Shown here piece by piece: positions 33,813 through 60,949 of a stretch of DNA of 64,000 nt. The notes under the pieces were generated by a model. The model did not search any database. It was not told the DNA's origin and saw nothing but the letters and a program-made list of their open reading frames with translations. The translations under genes were made by a program, and so were the position numbers. The first letter of the stretch is position 1. Every line of letters starts with the position of its first letter. Source of the stretch: Dastarcus helophoroides (taxonomy: Eukaryota; Arthropoda; Insecta; Coleoptera; Bothrideridae); the NCBI GenBank assembly GCA_028583605.1, contig CM053331.1, forward strand, positions 4,001,937-4,065,936, in the 5' to 3' direction.

Positions 33813-34653
33813 ATGTCGGAGCCATCCAACGATCGACTGTTACAAGATGAAGATGAATTTCAGTACTTTGGTTTCAGTTCCACACAGCTATTGGACGAAA
33901 GTAAGTTCATGAGACGCCATACAAAACTAGAAGTTTAAGGGATACAATTGTGCGACTGAATGAATTAGACGTAGATATTAAAAGAAATACAAGAACTATG
34001 GTGAGTTAGAATTAATACGAGATTGATTTCAGCCAAATGTTTAGCAGTCGATCAAATTGATAACCTTGTTAGCGACTTTTACACAAAAGCTAAACAGTTC
34101 AAAGGCGATGATAAGCAATTAGTTGAAGAAATGAGAAATCTGCGTAATATTTACTTGAACAAGTTTAATCTTCACCTTCCAAACTTAGAGGTATCTAGAG
34201 TATTTACATCAATGCAAATTGAAGTGTTTTGTAGAGAGTTTTCAGAAAAATTATGAACATACCACCCGATAGTGTGCCTCGTCTTAACTTAGATGAAGAA
34301 GTTGATGAGGAGCTAAACCAGTTAAGAGCAGAAACCGAGGCGCTGGAGGAAGAGTACTTAAGGGTACAATTATGTGGTTTTATTATTTATTATCTTATAT
34401 CTATGTGGTTTTATTTGTATGATTAAGGTTTAATGCCTTATTTTAGGAGGAAATGTTTGCGGCACTATGCAAGGAAGAATTAAAACATTTTGAAGAAGTA
34501 GAACCTTTGATTAAACAAACTAAAGCTACCTTGGAAACACTTAGCAAAGTAAATAATGAGAATCAAGAAGCAGTAAAACTGCCAGGGCAACTCAATAAAC
34601 TAGTGGAACAGTTTGAAGATGACTCTGTTAAAGTGCTTGAAGGGGAATTTTAA
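33813..34653 (+). CDS. MIS12: MIS12 kinetochore complex subunit, copy 2
   Basis: Four exons: 33813-33900, 34033-34190, 34235-34363 and 34447-34653, again 193 codons plus stop. Exon structure, phases and even the 44-bp second intron equal those of copy 1, and the two genes point away from each other. The start codon is the ATG before SEPSNDRLLQDEDEFQYFGF; upstream frames are closed. The acidic exon 3 (LNLDEEVDEELNQL) and the last exon (KEELKHFEEVEPLIKQTKAT) are predicted coiled-coil helices. Role inferred from family: kinetochore assembly in mitosis and meiosis. The promoter segment upstream (GCGAAAATGCGAAAGTTTGC near 33678) is shared with copy 1 and a third time near 32280. Confidence 0.82.
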
Positions 34654-34915
34654 TATATTTCCATATTTTTAAGATATATTTTTGTCATTATTTTTAATCA
34701 GATGTCTAATAATAAACTAATTTCGATAATTTGATTTATTTTTTATTAGATTGCAGATTTATTGCCCCTTTTTTAAATAAACCAAGTCCATCTGTGTTTA
34801 GTATCGCTTATTTTTCTGTATTTTGTTGGTTTTAAGGAAATTGGCTGAGAAACGATTAATTGAAAATCTCAAAACTACTCAGGAATTGATTCTTTTGCAT
34901 TTGAATCGATTATTG

Positions 34916-35103
34916 TGAGGATGAATCGAAATTGAAAGATAAATTGCGACAAAATAAGGTAAATTAGTTCAACCACGTTAGCTTCATAACAAATTTATTT
35001 TAAAAAATTCACAAATAACTAAGGTATATAAATAGTTCAATACTTCATCACATCAGTCTATTACACGAAAATAATTCCGATATCAATACTTATAAATAAA
35101 TAG
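34916..35103. other. Short spacer between MIS12 copy 2 and next gene
   Basis: AT-rich; probably holds the 3' UTR of the minus-strand gene that ends at 35104. Confidence 0.4.
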
Positions 35104-36904
35104 TTATAAAAATTGTCCTTGTTGATTATTAATCTGGACAAATTGCGAATTGAGAGTATGACTTGTAACTGGAATGATCTGCGATGATGCATCAAACATC
35201 AACGGCTGGCACATAACCAAAGATTCCGGCAGACTCATATCCAAACCCGACCCAGTGACCACCACTTGCGTAAACTGCTGTAAATTCGGTTGTATCTCCA
35301 ACTTCACCCCTTCCAAAGTCTGCACTGGCAAATTCTGAATGAAATGCATCGTGGTAGCCGGCACCTGAATAGTCTCTTGAGAAAATGGTACAACTTCATC
35401 GCTTTTCTCCACCATTTCGAGCACATTACACGACAGCTCTTCATGGGCCGGCTTTAAAACATCGCCGGGTTGGGCGTAATCCGCGGCGGGGATTTTAGGG
35501 TAGTTATTCAGGCCTTTCTGGACCATTTCGGCGACCAGTTGGGGAAGTCTGTCATTCGGTTGAATTTGTAGTTTTGGGGCCTCCGCTTGCGGCTCGCAGT
35601 TGTGGACGAAAAACGCAAACGGTTGAGTTATGTCGACCGGGTGCAGATGAATGAAATTAATCTAAAACAAAACAGTATTAGGCTTATAAACAGACTCAAT
35701 TCGGCGGCAAAATATCGACCATTTAAATAAAAGACGTTACATTGGCTGTTAAACGGACATATGTCTTTGATAGGGTATCAGTGATTGACAACTCAAAATT
35801 TTAATACATTTGAACTATTATTTAACAAAACTACTGATTGAAAATGTCAGGAATTTTCTATACAATCACTCAAAGACTGATTTGTATATTTCATTTAATT
35901 CAAAACGTATTTGGTTAAAGTAAATAATTTCCTAAAGAATTATCTTTTACTCAAGAAGTCCTTACTGTTAGTTTATAAAATTCTAACCTCCAAGACGTCA
36001 AAATGACACTTGTCAGATCAATCAAAACAATCAATAAGTAATCGCATGCCTTTTTCGCTATGTCCTCTTCTAACTGTAAACCACAACACACTTGATGACT
36101 TTTCACTTAAACACGCGATCGTAATTATGCTGTTGAGTATCTGCTTTTGATGTTGCCAACATTTTCATCAACTGCCGGCAAACGATCTCGTAGTGTTTTA
36201 CATTATTTCGATTTTTTTTTTTAAATGTTGTGCTAAAACTCGAATGTCAACGAACTGTCAAAATATGACGTTTTAAAAAATCAGCGGGCATCAATCGTTT
36301 GATCACTTCCTCGAACACAGATTACAAATCTGCGATCTTAAAAGAATTCAGGTGCCAGAATTTATACTGAAACTCTCAATTGTTAGTTGAATAACCTGAA
36401 TTTTTAATAACTTATGGGCCACATTGTTAACAATTGTAAAACTCAAAGAAAACGCGTTCCATCTTAAAAACTGACCTTTACAACCACGTTCAATCCTTGT
36501 CGGATATGTTTATTCTTCTTCCTTGTCAGAGGCGTGTCGGTCAACACTTTCATGTCCAAAGTGCCCTTGCATCTCCTAGCGTCGAACAACAATTCTTTCT
36601 GTATCACTTTACCTCCCTGCGTCCAACACTGATATTGTTTTCGAAATTTGATTTTCGGGCCGGTATTCGAGATTTTCTTCGCCCAAACGGTCGATGTGAT
36701 TTCCGAAAATAAATCCACCCATTCGTCGCACAAAGCGTTGAAATCTTCATTGTTCCGTTCGATTTGCGTGCGAAATTTTATTTCGAAAAACTTATCATCC
36801 GACCACTTAACGTGTATGATATCGAACTTCCTGTTTGTGTGGCTGAGTATGTCAATAAAATCAGTTTTGGCTCTTTGTGGACCAGCCATGTTTATGTTAC
36901 TCAA
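35104..36904 (-). CDS. Uncharacterised protein with FAR1/ZSWIM-like Cys/His module
   Basis: Two exons on the minus strand, 36904-36476 and 35661-35104, join in phase to 328 codons plus stop (donor AAG|GTCAGT, acceptor TTTTAG). The N-terminal half has a folded, basic module: a KFFEIKF and KIKFRKQYQC stretch, then CWTQGGK, RRCKGTLDMKVL, and across the splice junction INFIHLHPV. The spacing of two Cys and an HxH pair resembles the FAR1/ZSWIM3-type zinc module derived from Mutator-like transposases. The second half is Gln/Val-rich and low in charge (QNLPVQTLEGVKLEIQPNLQ), as in transcription factor activation regions. The name and function are not recognised. A second ATG 15 nt downstream could be used instead. 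Confidence 0.65.
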
Positions 36905-38355
36905 TGGTTGAAATGCCCAATTATTGAACGCTCGAATTGTGACGCGTTAAGCGATTTTGAACCGTATCGTCGGGTGCATAAGGTTCTATGTTTGACAGAT
37001 TGCTTGCGCAGTAATCAGATGGAATTCAGTGTTGATATTCTAGAAAATCATTTAATTATAAAATTATTGCACATTGAGAATCATGAAATATGGTAAAAAG
37101 GCCTCGAAGACGCAGAGAGTAACTGTAATAAAACAGTTACAAAAACAAAACTTCTGAATTTCTTTTAAACACCAGTGCCGTCTCGTGCAAGGGGTCAACG
37201 GGTAACAATTAACTGAAAACTCTCCTCTGTACGGAAATTAATATAGTAATAGTGCCGATATCTCATAACTTGGCTGAATTTGCTGTTTTTCTTCAAATTT
37301 TCTAATTTATTTTTGATTTGTCCTAACAATAATGACATTAAACTGACAGAAATTTCACCCGGGACGGCGACGTTTCTTTCTAGAACTTGTTACATCAAAT
37401 AAAATTGTTATCTAATTAATGTTTTATTAAATTGAAATTCAAAATGTCTAGCTATTTTTAAAATAAGAAGAAATTCGATAAAAGTAAAGAGTTTGTAATT
37501 TTGATTCAAAATCTTCGCGTATTCATTGGACAATCGATTTTAAGTTTGAAATTTGGACCCTAACCTAAAAAAAATGGCCTTCAACCTCATAATTTCGTTT
37601 TCTTCGTGAAATTTAAACTTTAACTTCGACAGGTTTCCGTCAATTGTTTTATGCAAGTAGCAGCTTAAAAATAGCAGTTTTTAAGGTTGTGGGTAGTCCG
37701 ATGATGGCAGCCTACTATTTGCTTCTTTGTAGGATTTTACGGTTTACAAACTGCCTTGCGTCACGAAATCCTTCTATCGTGTAGTTTGACAGTATTGTTA
37801 TCATTTTGATAAAGTGTAGATCGCAGAGTACAATTGTCAAAATTTTCAAATAACTGCTTTAATTTTACTTTCTTTTAGGAGGATAAATCTTAACGTGCGT
37901 AAAGGCTCTTAAAATTAGTAATGACACTGACATTAGAACTGATAACATTTTTGCACAAAACATGTGATCACAGATCTGTAAAACTGTAAGAATCAACAAC
38001 CAACATCTTACTATTGCAGTCTGAACGGCGACGCGCGACACCTCGAATATTCGGATATTATCGACTGGGAACGGGGTGACAGTATCTATCAACCATATAC
38101 TTATTAATAAGTATATGCTATCAACAGACCTGCGATGTATGATACGAAGCAGCGAAGAAGCAAGCGAAGCAGCTATGTATCATAGAGAAACTAACTTGTA
38201 TAGAATATATGTTTTGTGTTGTATAGTCTCTGGGCAACACTATTTACAGGTGTTGGAATCACAGAGACCTTTCGTAGGAGTAGAACGCATTAGACGTGAT
38301 TTTGATTGCGTATTGGACGAAATTAGCAGTAGATATTTCACAATGTGATATTTCG
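36905..38355. other. Intergenic DNA, with a perfect 24-bp palindrome
   Basis: No gene recognised. A frame at 38076-38348 (90 aa) has no domain. A perfect palindrome of 24 bp (half-site CATATACTTATT) lies at 38094-38117. Confidence 0.45.
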
Positions 38356-38363
38356 GACTTGTC

Positions 38364-39247
38364 CAGTGTTGCCAGTGGTAGCGGAATTCGGCTATTGGTA
38401 GGGACTTTTGAGGTATTTAGCGGCGTAGCGGCGGCGATGATAAAGTAGCTGAATTTTGAGGGCGCCCAAATTTCTACATTTTAATTTTAAAAACCGAGTC
38501 AAGGTTAAAAAACTTACATGACGATTTATTCAGTGGTGTCATTTGACCGAGAGCAGTTAACAACAATTTTACGTGTAGAAAGTCGATCACAATACGTGTA
38601 GAAAGTCAATCACAATCATTGCAGAAATCTTTCGAAAATTTAATTTTTATTTTTCTTATTGTGGGAGCTTAAACGGGGTAGGTCGTAGCGAACGTAATAC
38701 CAATGGTTTTACAACAACTTTATTACTTTTTAATGTAAGAAAATACAAAAAAACGCGGGACTGGTGACTAACTTCAGCCAGCCCGAACAATACACATCTA
38801 ATTTCCAAAAACAACTAACTCTTCTTTTTCGCGAAGACGCGGTCGAGCCATCTATGCTTTGCGTCACCCCGAATTGACGTTGACATTGTACTGCCAACTT
38901 CAAATAACGAACAATTGGCGGGCTATTCAAGATTTAAACCTACATTATGGAAAAATATGTGTTTTCCCGAAGATATTATGTTACTCGACGACTTTAAAGC
39001 TATTTAAAATAGCTCTCAGCTAGGGCGGTAGTTGTTTTTTAGCCTTAGCAATGTTTATTTTAAAGGTAAACGAAAGGTTTTTTATATTTTTGGCTCTAAT
39101 TACCTCCCCGAAGGTAAAAATATGTATTTATCTTTCAAAGTCAAGTTTTTTGTAGAATTCTTTACCCTTTCTGTGGTGGATAGCGGCCGGTAGCGGAATT
39201 TTAGAGATCCGGTAGCAACATTTGGCATTGAACCACTGGCAACACTG
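38364..39247. mobile_element. Non-autonomous hAT-type element, 884 bp
   Basis: The ends are exact inverted repeats, CAGTGTTGCCAGTGGT and ACCACTGGCAACACTG. The flanks carry an 8-bp duplication with one mismatch, GACTTGTC (38356-38363) and GTCTTGTC (39248-39255). Subterminal GGTAGCGGAATT words occur near both ends in direct orientation, as in many hAT elements. No transposase frame. The single mismatch suggests an older insertion than the element at 19.8 kb. Confidence 0.82.
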
Positions 39248-39255
39248 GTCTTGTC

Positions 39256-39623
39256 TTTGAGTAGGTAGAAAAATGCAAATTAATCGAATTGAGGTTAAGA
39301 CTCTTTGATCTATGTTAGGGAGTCCCTTTGACTATACATATTTATTTATATTATCTAAGACGAGTCCTATATAACCATAACCTAGATAACCATTTTGTGC
39401 AGTTCAGTTTAGAAGCTTTTTCCAACTACCGTTTATGTTTAAGAACAAAAAGAAAAAATTTAATCATTACCGTATTCATTACATCCTAAAGTCGCTCTTT
39501 TGTTAGTGCTATATTCTTACCTTTCATCACTCAAGTTTGGTGCATCCTAGAGTTGTGCTAAAATTATGACTTATTAAATATTAGTGATTGTTACCATGTA
39601 GTGCATCGAATTTCTAACAAAGC
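39256..39623. promoter_or_regulatory. Upstream region of the zucchini homologue
   Basis: Lies between the hAT element and the start codon at 39624. It presumably contains the promoter and 5' UTR, but no specific element can be pointed out. A piece near 39330-39385 is related to the insertion at 32.35 kb. Confidence 0.35.
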
Positions 39624-40408
39624 ATGATTCCAGTCGACTTCAGTTTCTTTAATACAACTAAATATTGGGCCTTAGGTCTTCCTCTAATTCTGATACCGTT
39701 TTATACGTGGAAGTCTCTGTTTGACTCACTTTTTTATTATAGAGCTAAGTATAAGGCTGTGGAACTACATCATGAGAGACATAATTGTGTTGTCATGTAT
39801 TTTAAGAATAGAGGGGCCTCAGGTTGGCCTCCATTTCGGGAGAGAAGGAAGTTGCATTTGAGTAATGTCGACTCGGTTTTTGAGCCACTTATGTATTTTA
39901 TTTCCACGGCGGAAAGAAGTTTGGATATATCGGTAATGCTCATTGATGTGGAATATATTATAGATGAGCTTATAAAGGCGAGAAAGCGAGGTGTCAAAAT
40001 TCGATTTATCTGTGATATGAATTACGCTTTAGGTCACAATAAAGCTAGTTATAAAAACCTTCTGAATGAAGGTACTTTTGCTCGCATGTTGTTGAATTAA
40101 TTAATCTAATTATTGTTATTTTAGGTGTTGAAATTACATTTTTTGTAACTAAAAATAAAACCGACCAACTGATGCACCACAAATACATCATAAAGGACTA
40201 CAGTGATTATGGTGGATATTTATGTATTGGCTCTTTTAATATTACCTATGGTGCTTTTATTGAGAATTTTGAAGATTTGGTGTTCTTAAAAAATTTTGAT
40301 TTAATAAAAACACTTAAAAGCAATTTTGAGGAGACCCTAAAATTTATAAAAAAGGACAACCAGGAATTTTATAAGAAAACTATGCTGCAAAACGCAGGGT
40401 TTTGTTAA
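39624..40408 (+). CDS. zuc: Zucchini / PLD6 (mitochondrial phospholipase D family nuclease)
   Basis: Two exons, 39624-40071 and 40125-40408, joined by a 53-bp intron, give 243 codons plus stop, close to the ~250 of fly Zucchini and mammalian PLD6. A hydrophobic N-terminal segment (YWALGLPLILIPFY) fits the outer-mitochondrial membrane anchor. The single HKD motif of this subfamily is intact: His167, Lys169 and Asp174 in HHKYIIKD, followed by GSFNIT. The upstream block SVFEPLMYFISTAERSLDIS and VKIRFICD are also typical PLD-family strands. Known members act as homodimers and cleave piRNA precursor RNA on the mitochondrial surface (established for the family). The gene lies between a hAT element and the MAP4K gene and is on the same strand as the latter. 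Confidence 0.88.
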
Positions 40409-41887
40409 ATAATTATAAAAGTATATGTTATTTTTAGTAAATGTTTTTGTTTTAATTAATTTCTCCATCAGTAGTAGCGATAAGTACTGCTCGTCTTGTA
40501 AAATGTTGAAAATGAAATTAAAATTTGACGCAACTTTAAATATGTGCCAAATGACTTTGTAAAACTTAACTCATAGAATTAAAATATGTCGCAAATGACC
40601 TTTTCAATCTTAATAAGATTAAATATTGCAGTATAATGTCAACAATACGATGAGGTGGAATATTTTCCTAGAAGTCCAATCCATTCGCAAAGGGCAACCC
40701 TACTTTGGCTCACTCCGAGTAGCGGAGTAGGATACAGAAATATAGTTGGCGATGAACCATCAAATTTACATAGAAAATTCCCTTCAATAACGAATTCCAT
40801 AGTTGGGAAATTCTTTAGAAAAAAAAGCCTCCATGGCCGATTTCGAAAAAAATTGACATTTGGGGAAAAAATTACAAGTTTTTTCAGGAACTTTTCTTTA
40901 TTCTCGAACTATGATTTTACCATTTCAAATTTTTAATTTTTTTTACTTAAGTGTTCGACTCAAAGTCCTCTTGAACTTTAAATTCAATTTTTAGACTTTT
41001 TCTGTAAGAAATTTCCCTGAAATTGTGAAATCAGATAAGAATTTTTGAGATAAAACTAAAATTTTTAAGGAAAAATCAATCGGGTCAAAGTTAGAAATTT
41101 TAAAATCAAAGTTAAAATCCTCAGTTTATGGCACAAACAAAATTAAAATCAATATTATGAGTTCAGGAAAGAAATTTTAAAAAATCAAAATTACAAGAAA
41201 AAAGTATCTTGTACACTTCAAATTTAGTAACGTTTTCAAAAAAGTCGAAAATAAAAATCCAAATTTCGAGAAAAATCCTAAATATGTGCCAAGTCACACC
41301 GCACAATTTCGCAACTAAATTGCAGTTGCAGTGATTTTTGTTAAAATTAAGCATAACTATTAAACTCTAAATATAACACGAGATATTAATAATTCACGAT
41401 GTTTCTATAAATATTTGCATGATTGGTTTCGCATTTCAGCGGCGGTTATTTATAAGATTAAGCAAACAAAACATTTCCGTCTCCCTTATTCTGCCTACGC
41501 CCATGGACGCACAACGCCAGTCGATTTTCATTGGTTGTAACCACAGATATTTCATAGTCATAGAGCCTCTTTAGCTCTATGAGAATTATTAAACTTAAAC
41601 TCATTTTAATAAGTTTGTAATATTTTACGCAGTTTTCAAATCTAATTGTTTCATCTAAGGTCAGCTTTGTTCATTGTTGTAAATACGTGCCAAGTGATTA
41701 GTGGGATCGGGCCAAAGTTTAGAAAGTAACGACTTCGTGACATGGCGGAGAGATGTCGCCACTATAGTTGACATCAGAACGTTAGAAATGTCTTCTGCAG
41801 TACTATCTGTCAAATTCACGTAAATGTTTATATTGTTTTATTTTTCGCAAATCACATAAAATGTAAAGGATATATTTTATATTAAGG
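40409..41887. other. Intergenic DNA between zuc and MAP4K with satellite traces
   Basis: Contains the 3' UTR of the upstream gene, degenerate AAATTTCGAG-type repeat at about 40800-41290, and the upstream region of the kinase gene. No additional gene. Confidence 0.4.
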
Positions 41888-53503
<11,616 letters not shown>

Positions 53504-54700
53504 TTTATCAGGTAAGTTATCTTAGTTTAAGTTAGTGGTTTGCAAGATATATCTAAGCGAGTATATTTTGTTACAGGACTATTGCTTCGCTTCGGAAATT
53601 TTAAAATTACATTTTTAACTTATTATTAGAGTAGTTAGGTAAGGTACATCGCCTACGGTTAGAACAATACAAATCTTGTTCTTCGATTTTACTTGACATA
53701 CCTCAAAATATTTCTTTAGTCTAGAAAAAATATATATTTAAAAAAAATGCATGGTGTAACTGAATTATTTTTAGATACAAAATTGTCAAGAGATATAGAT
53801 CAAATTGAAACAAATTTTTAAATATATAAAATATATTTTCTTGAAGATAATTTTTATGAAATTGTAGATCTAGAAGAGTAATTTATCGCGTTTTTTGGCA
53901 TGAGAATTAAAGAGTCTTGCGGTGAGGTTTATTTTTTATTGGTGGATTTTTATCAACTTTGATTTTGTTCACATATCGTTTGTTGAATTTGCAAGACGAC
54001 TTTAATTTTCTTTCAAGTACCTAAGCTGGTTGATCCTGCTGGAGCAAAATGCAAAATTACATGAATAGCTAATACTCACTAAGTCGACATATCTTCTGTT
54101 GAGATTCCTGTTTTATTTATTAAATTTAGCAGCGTTCTGTCAAAATATCTTTAAGAGATGTTTTAAATAGTCAACAGCACTTTTGGCTGTGTTTATATTG
54201 GTTATGTAATGTTAATGCTCATGTACATAGTGTATATTAAATATCTCAGAATAAACCAAAAATAACTTTAATTTATAGGTCGATAGTTTCTGTGACCAAG
54301 ACTGTAAATTATGTATGTACATAATATAATGTATTATTATGGTTCTCTAATGTAAGCAGTTTGTAATATTTTTATTAGCACACTTTTTATTTTTACAAAT
54401 TACATGATTATCTGCTTTTGTTGATTTTTTTGTTTTTTCTTTGTACAGCTTTTATCTCGTTTTCCACACCTATCTATCTGGAATCAGGTAGATACAAAAC
54501 GAAGTGGTTTTATCTCTTTGTTATCGTTTCGATACTCAGCAAACGCGAATATCAATGACTATCACGACGCTGGTTGTAAATATATTGTTTAAAAAACAAA
54601 AAGATTTAAAAATGTGAGAATATAATTTTGGGAATTTCAGATCCAAGCCCATTGCGAGGAAGGTTGGCTTCCTGGAACAAACATCTGCTTAAAAAATATT
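53504..54700. other. 3' flank of MAP4K gene, no further gene seen
   Basis: Likely contains the 3' UTR. A 14-base match to the start of 18S rRNA (CTGGTTGATCCTGC at 54026) is too short to call. Confidence 0.4.
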
Positions 54701-55990
54701 AGAAAATTGGCTATTTGAACTCGAAATTTTGCCCTACAAACTTTTTCAAAATTTCTACGTTTTCAGAATGTCCACAATTTTGACTTTTTTAAATTTCGAC
54801 TTTTTTTTATTTTCAGTCTTCCTAAATTTTCACCCTTTTAAAATTCGCATTTATATGAAAATTTTGACTTATTCTCAAAATTTTAATTCGAGAATTTCGA
54901 TATTTTCCCGAAATGTTGAGTTTTCTTTTTTCTTAAAAATTAAAATTTTTTCTAAAAAAATTGTTGAAGATTTCAACTTTTGAAAATAGTGACTTTTTTT
55001 GAAAATTTCTACTTAAAATTTCAATTTTGATCAAATTTTCTTCTCTTCTCTCGTCACCAAATCAATTTGACTTTGAAAAATTCTGCTACTTTTTTAATTT
55101 TAACCTTTTTGAAAATGTTGCGATTTTTTAAAAATTATGATCAAAAACTTTGACTTTTGAAAATTTCGATATTTCATCATTTACATTATTTTTAAATTTC
55201 AACTTTTTGGGAAAATATCTACTTTTTGTTAAAATTTTGAGTTATTTATAAAATTTGAAGTTTTAAAAAAATTCTGTATTCCAAAATTTCCACTCTTCAA
55301 TCCCATTTTTTAAAAGAATGTTTGCCTTGTCTTAAAATTTTGACTTAATTTCGACTTTTCCTGAAATTTTGATTTTTCCTGTAATTTCGAATTTTCCTGT
55401 AATTTTGACCTGTAAATATCGAATTTCTGAAAAAAATCGTGATTTCAAAATATCCCCTTTTCTTAGATTCCTATTTTTATCAAAAGCTGGATTTTTTTCA
55501 AAATGTTGATTTTTTAAAAGTTAAAAATTTCCACTTTCTGAGAAAATTGATTATTTGAAAATTTCGGGTTCAAATGTCATCCTAATTTTCATCAAAATTT
55601 CTTATTTTTATAACAATTTTGATATCATGTCAATTTTGATTTAAAACATTTTCCTACGTTGTTAATTTTGACTTCAATATTTCAAAATTTTTTTGCGAAA
55701 TGTCGCCTTTTATAAATTATTTCGATTTTTTCTGAGTAATTCGACCTTTTTGAAAATTTCTACTTTTTCTGAAAATTTAAATTTTGAAAATTTTGATATT
55801 TAAAAATTTCCATTGTTTCCACATTTGACTTTTTGTAAATTTCGATGACCAAATAAAATTTTTAAAACTTCAAAGCTTTTCAAATTCCTATATTTATCAA
55901 ATTTTTGATATTTTTTTCAAACGTAATACATATTTTAATTCCAATGTGAAGATATGACAAAAAAGTGGAAATTTCGAGAGAAAATTTGAA
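54700..55990. repeat. Degenerate TCGA-type satellite
   Basis: Phrases such as TTTTGACTTTTTTAAATTTC and TTTCGACTTTT interleaved with T-runs, pyrimidine-rich on the plus strand and more diverged than the block at 15.5 kb. Not coding. Confidence 0.6.
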
Positions 55991-57097
55991 ATTGGTTGTT
56001 TATTAATGAAATTCCGGAACTTTGAAACCCATCTGAAATCCTTTGAAAGTGTCTGGCTATAGAACAAAGGCGAAGGCCAAAACGGCTGCGTCCCTAAAAA
56101 TATTCCTAGATTCGGTTCTGAAGCCCACTAACGTATTTGTTTAACGGGAGCGGCTTTCGAACCATGGAGAAACTAATTCTGTGTAAACGTGTTTGAGATT
56201 TGAATCGCAAAATTATTGATAATACCGTCTGGATTAAGTAAATTTGTGTGTTTTTAATTAGAGAGGATAGTGAAGGTTGTAGACCCATAATATTACATCA
56301 TTATTTCCTTGTTCAATTCCTTTATATTTGTTAACCTGCCGATTCAAAAGTCGTTACGACCGTCATATTTCATTTTACTTGGTCAATATTTTTTTGTATG
56401 TTTGTCGTTTTGTAAATAAAATTGCAAATCGAAAGTTAGCTTTAATTTCCCGCAAAACCAAATTTCACCTTCCCCGCGTCAATTACTTTCTAATTTTATT
56501 TTGGCTTTAGATCTTTACCTATAAATAAATCTATTCAGCTGTGGCTAAAAATAACTCAGTCACTCCAGTGCTCTCGGACGATCATTTGCTGCCGTGTACG
56601 AATAAATGTAATTTTCGACGAATTTAACATAAAAAAGGTAAACGTTTTTTCGGCTTGATTGAAAATTAACCCTTTGATCACGAAATTTTGAGATTTACAT
56701 GCCCTAAAACCACCTAAGCGTGATAACCGTTCTTTCACGACTTCGGCAACTTTGTGCATTTAATTTCGAAAAAACTACCCTGCGTACAGTACAAGCCAGC
56801 ATAATAACGAATTTTTCGTAATATTGCAGTTGATTCAAACTAATTTACAACAGACCATAATTGCCACAACCGCGCCGGTATGTGGTGGGCGATTTGGCAA
56901 TATTTTTCGCACGGGGCAATTTTTAAATTTCCCACTAGGGAATTTCAAACGTCACTCCGTAACGGGTTGGCAGCCCTTTATCCGCATTTATTTATTTATG
57001 TTTGAAAAATCAAAAACTAGGGCAACCATTCTTCCCTCAATTTATCACCGGAAAAGCAATGATTTTTTTCCAAATGCAGGAATCGACGACCTTCTAG
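55990..57097. promoter_or_regulatory. Upstream region of the ryanodine receptor gene
   Basis: Unique-looking DNA before the RyR start codon. It should contain promoter and 5' UTR (GC content rises near 56860-57100). No specific motif is supportable. Confidence 0.4.
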
Positions 57098-60707
<3,610 letters not shown>

Positions 60708-60949
60708 TAATAAAACTCATAAACACTTACTGACAGACAACGCACGGCCTAAACGGGTGGGTCCAGGAGCATGACATTTTACACAAGTGTTCGCTGTAAT
60801 ACGTAGGTGAGCACTAAGAGAGGATTTTACAAAATTCAGCCTCTAAGATGACAAAAATGGGCATTGACGTCTAGACGATTTTTATATAATTAATAATACA
60901 CAAGATTGTATTTGAAGTTGCCTATATGTATTGAAAAAGAACTAAGTTT

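Larger units (their letters stand above)
28965..34915. repeat. ~6-kb inverted duplication containing two MIS12 genes
   Basis: Homology runs outward from a centre near 31.2-31.4 kb. The left arm (28965 to about 31050) matches the reverse complement of the right arm (about 31440-32345 plus about 33640-34915). Both gene copies, their introns, 5' flanks and 3' flanks take part; for instance TGCAAAAGAATCAATTCC near 28980 pairs with the sequence near 34890. The right arm is interrupted at about 32346-33640 by inserted DNA flanked by two copies of the promoter-proximal segment. Divergence is low in coding parts and higher in the flanks. Confidence 0.88.

Noticed and set aside
38076..38348. 90-codon open frame next to the hAT element
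   Set aside because: No recognisable domain, no splice or promoter support, and length not exceptional.
54026..54039. CTGGTTGATCCTGC, identical to the first bases of 18S rRNA
   Set aside because: The match ends after 14 bases and the expected CAGTAG continuation is absent; no rRNA gene follows.
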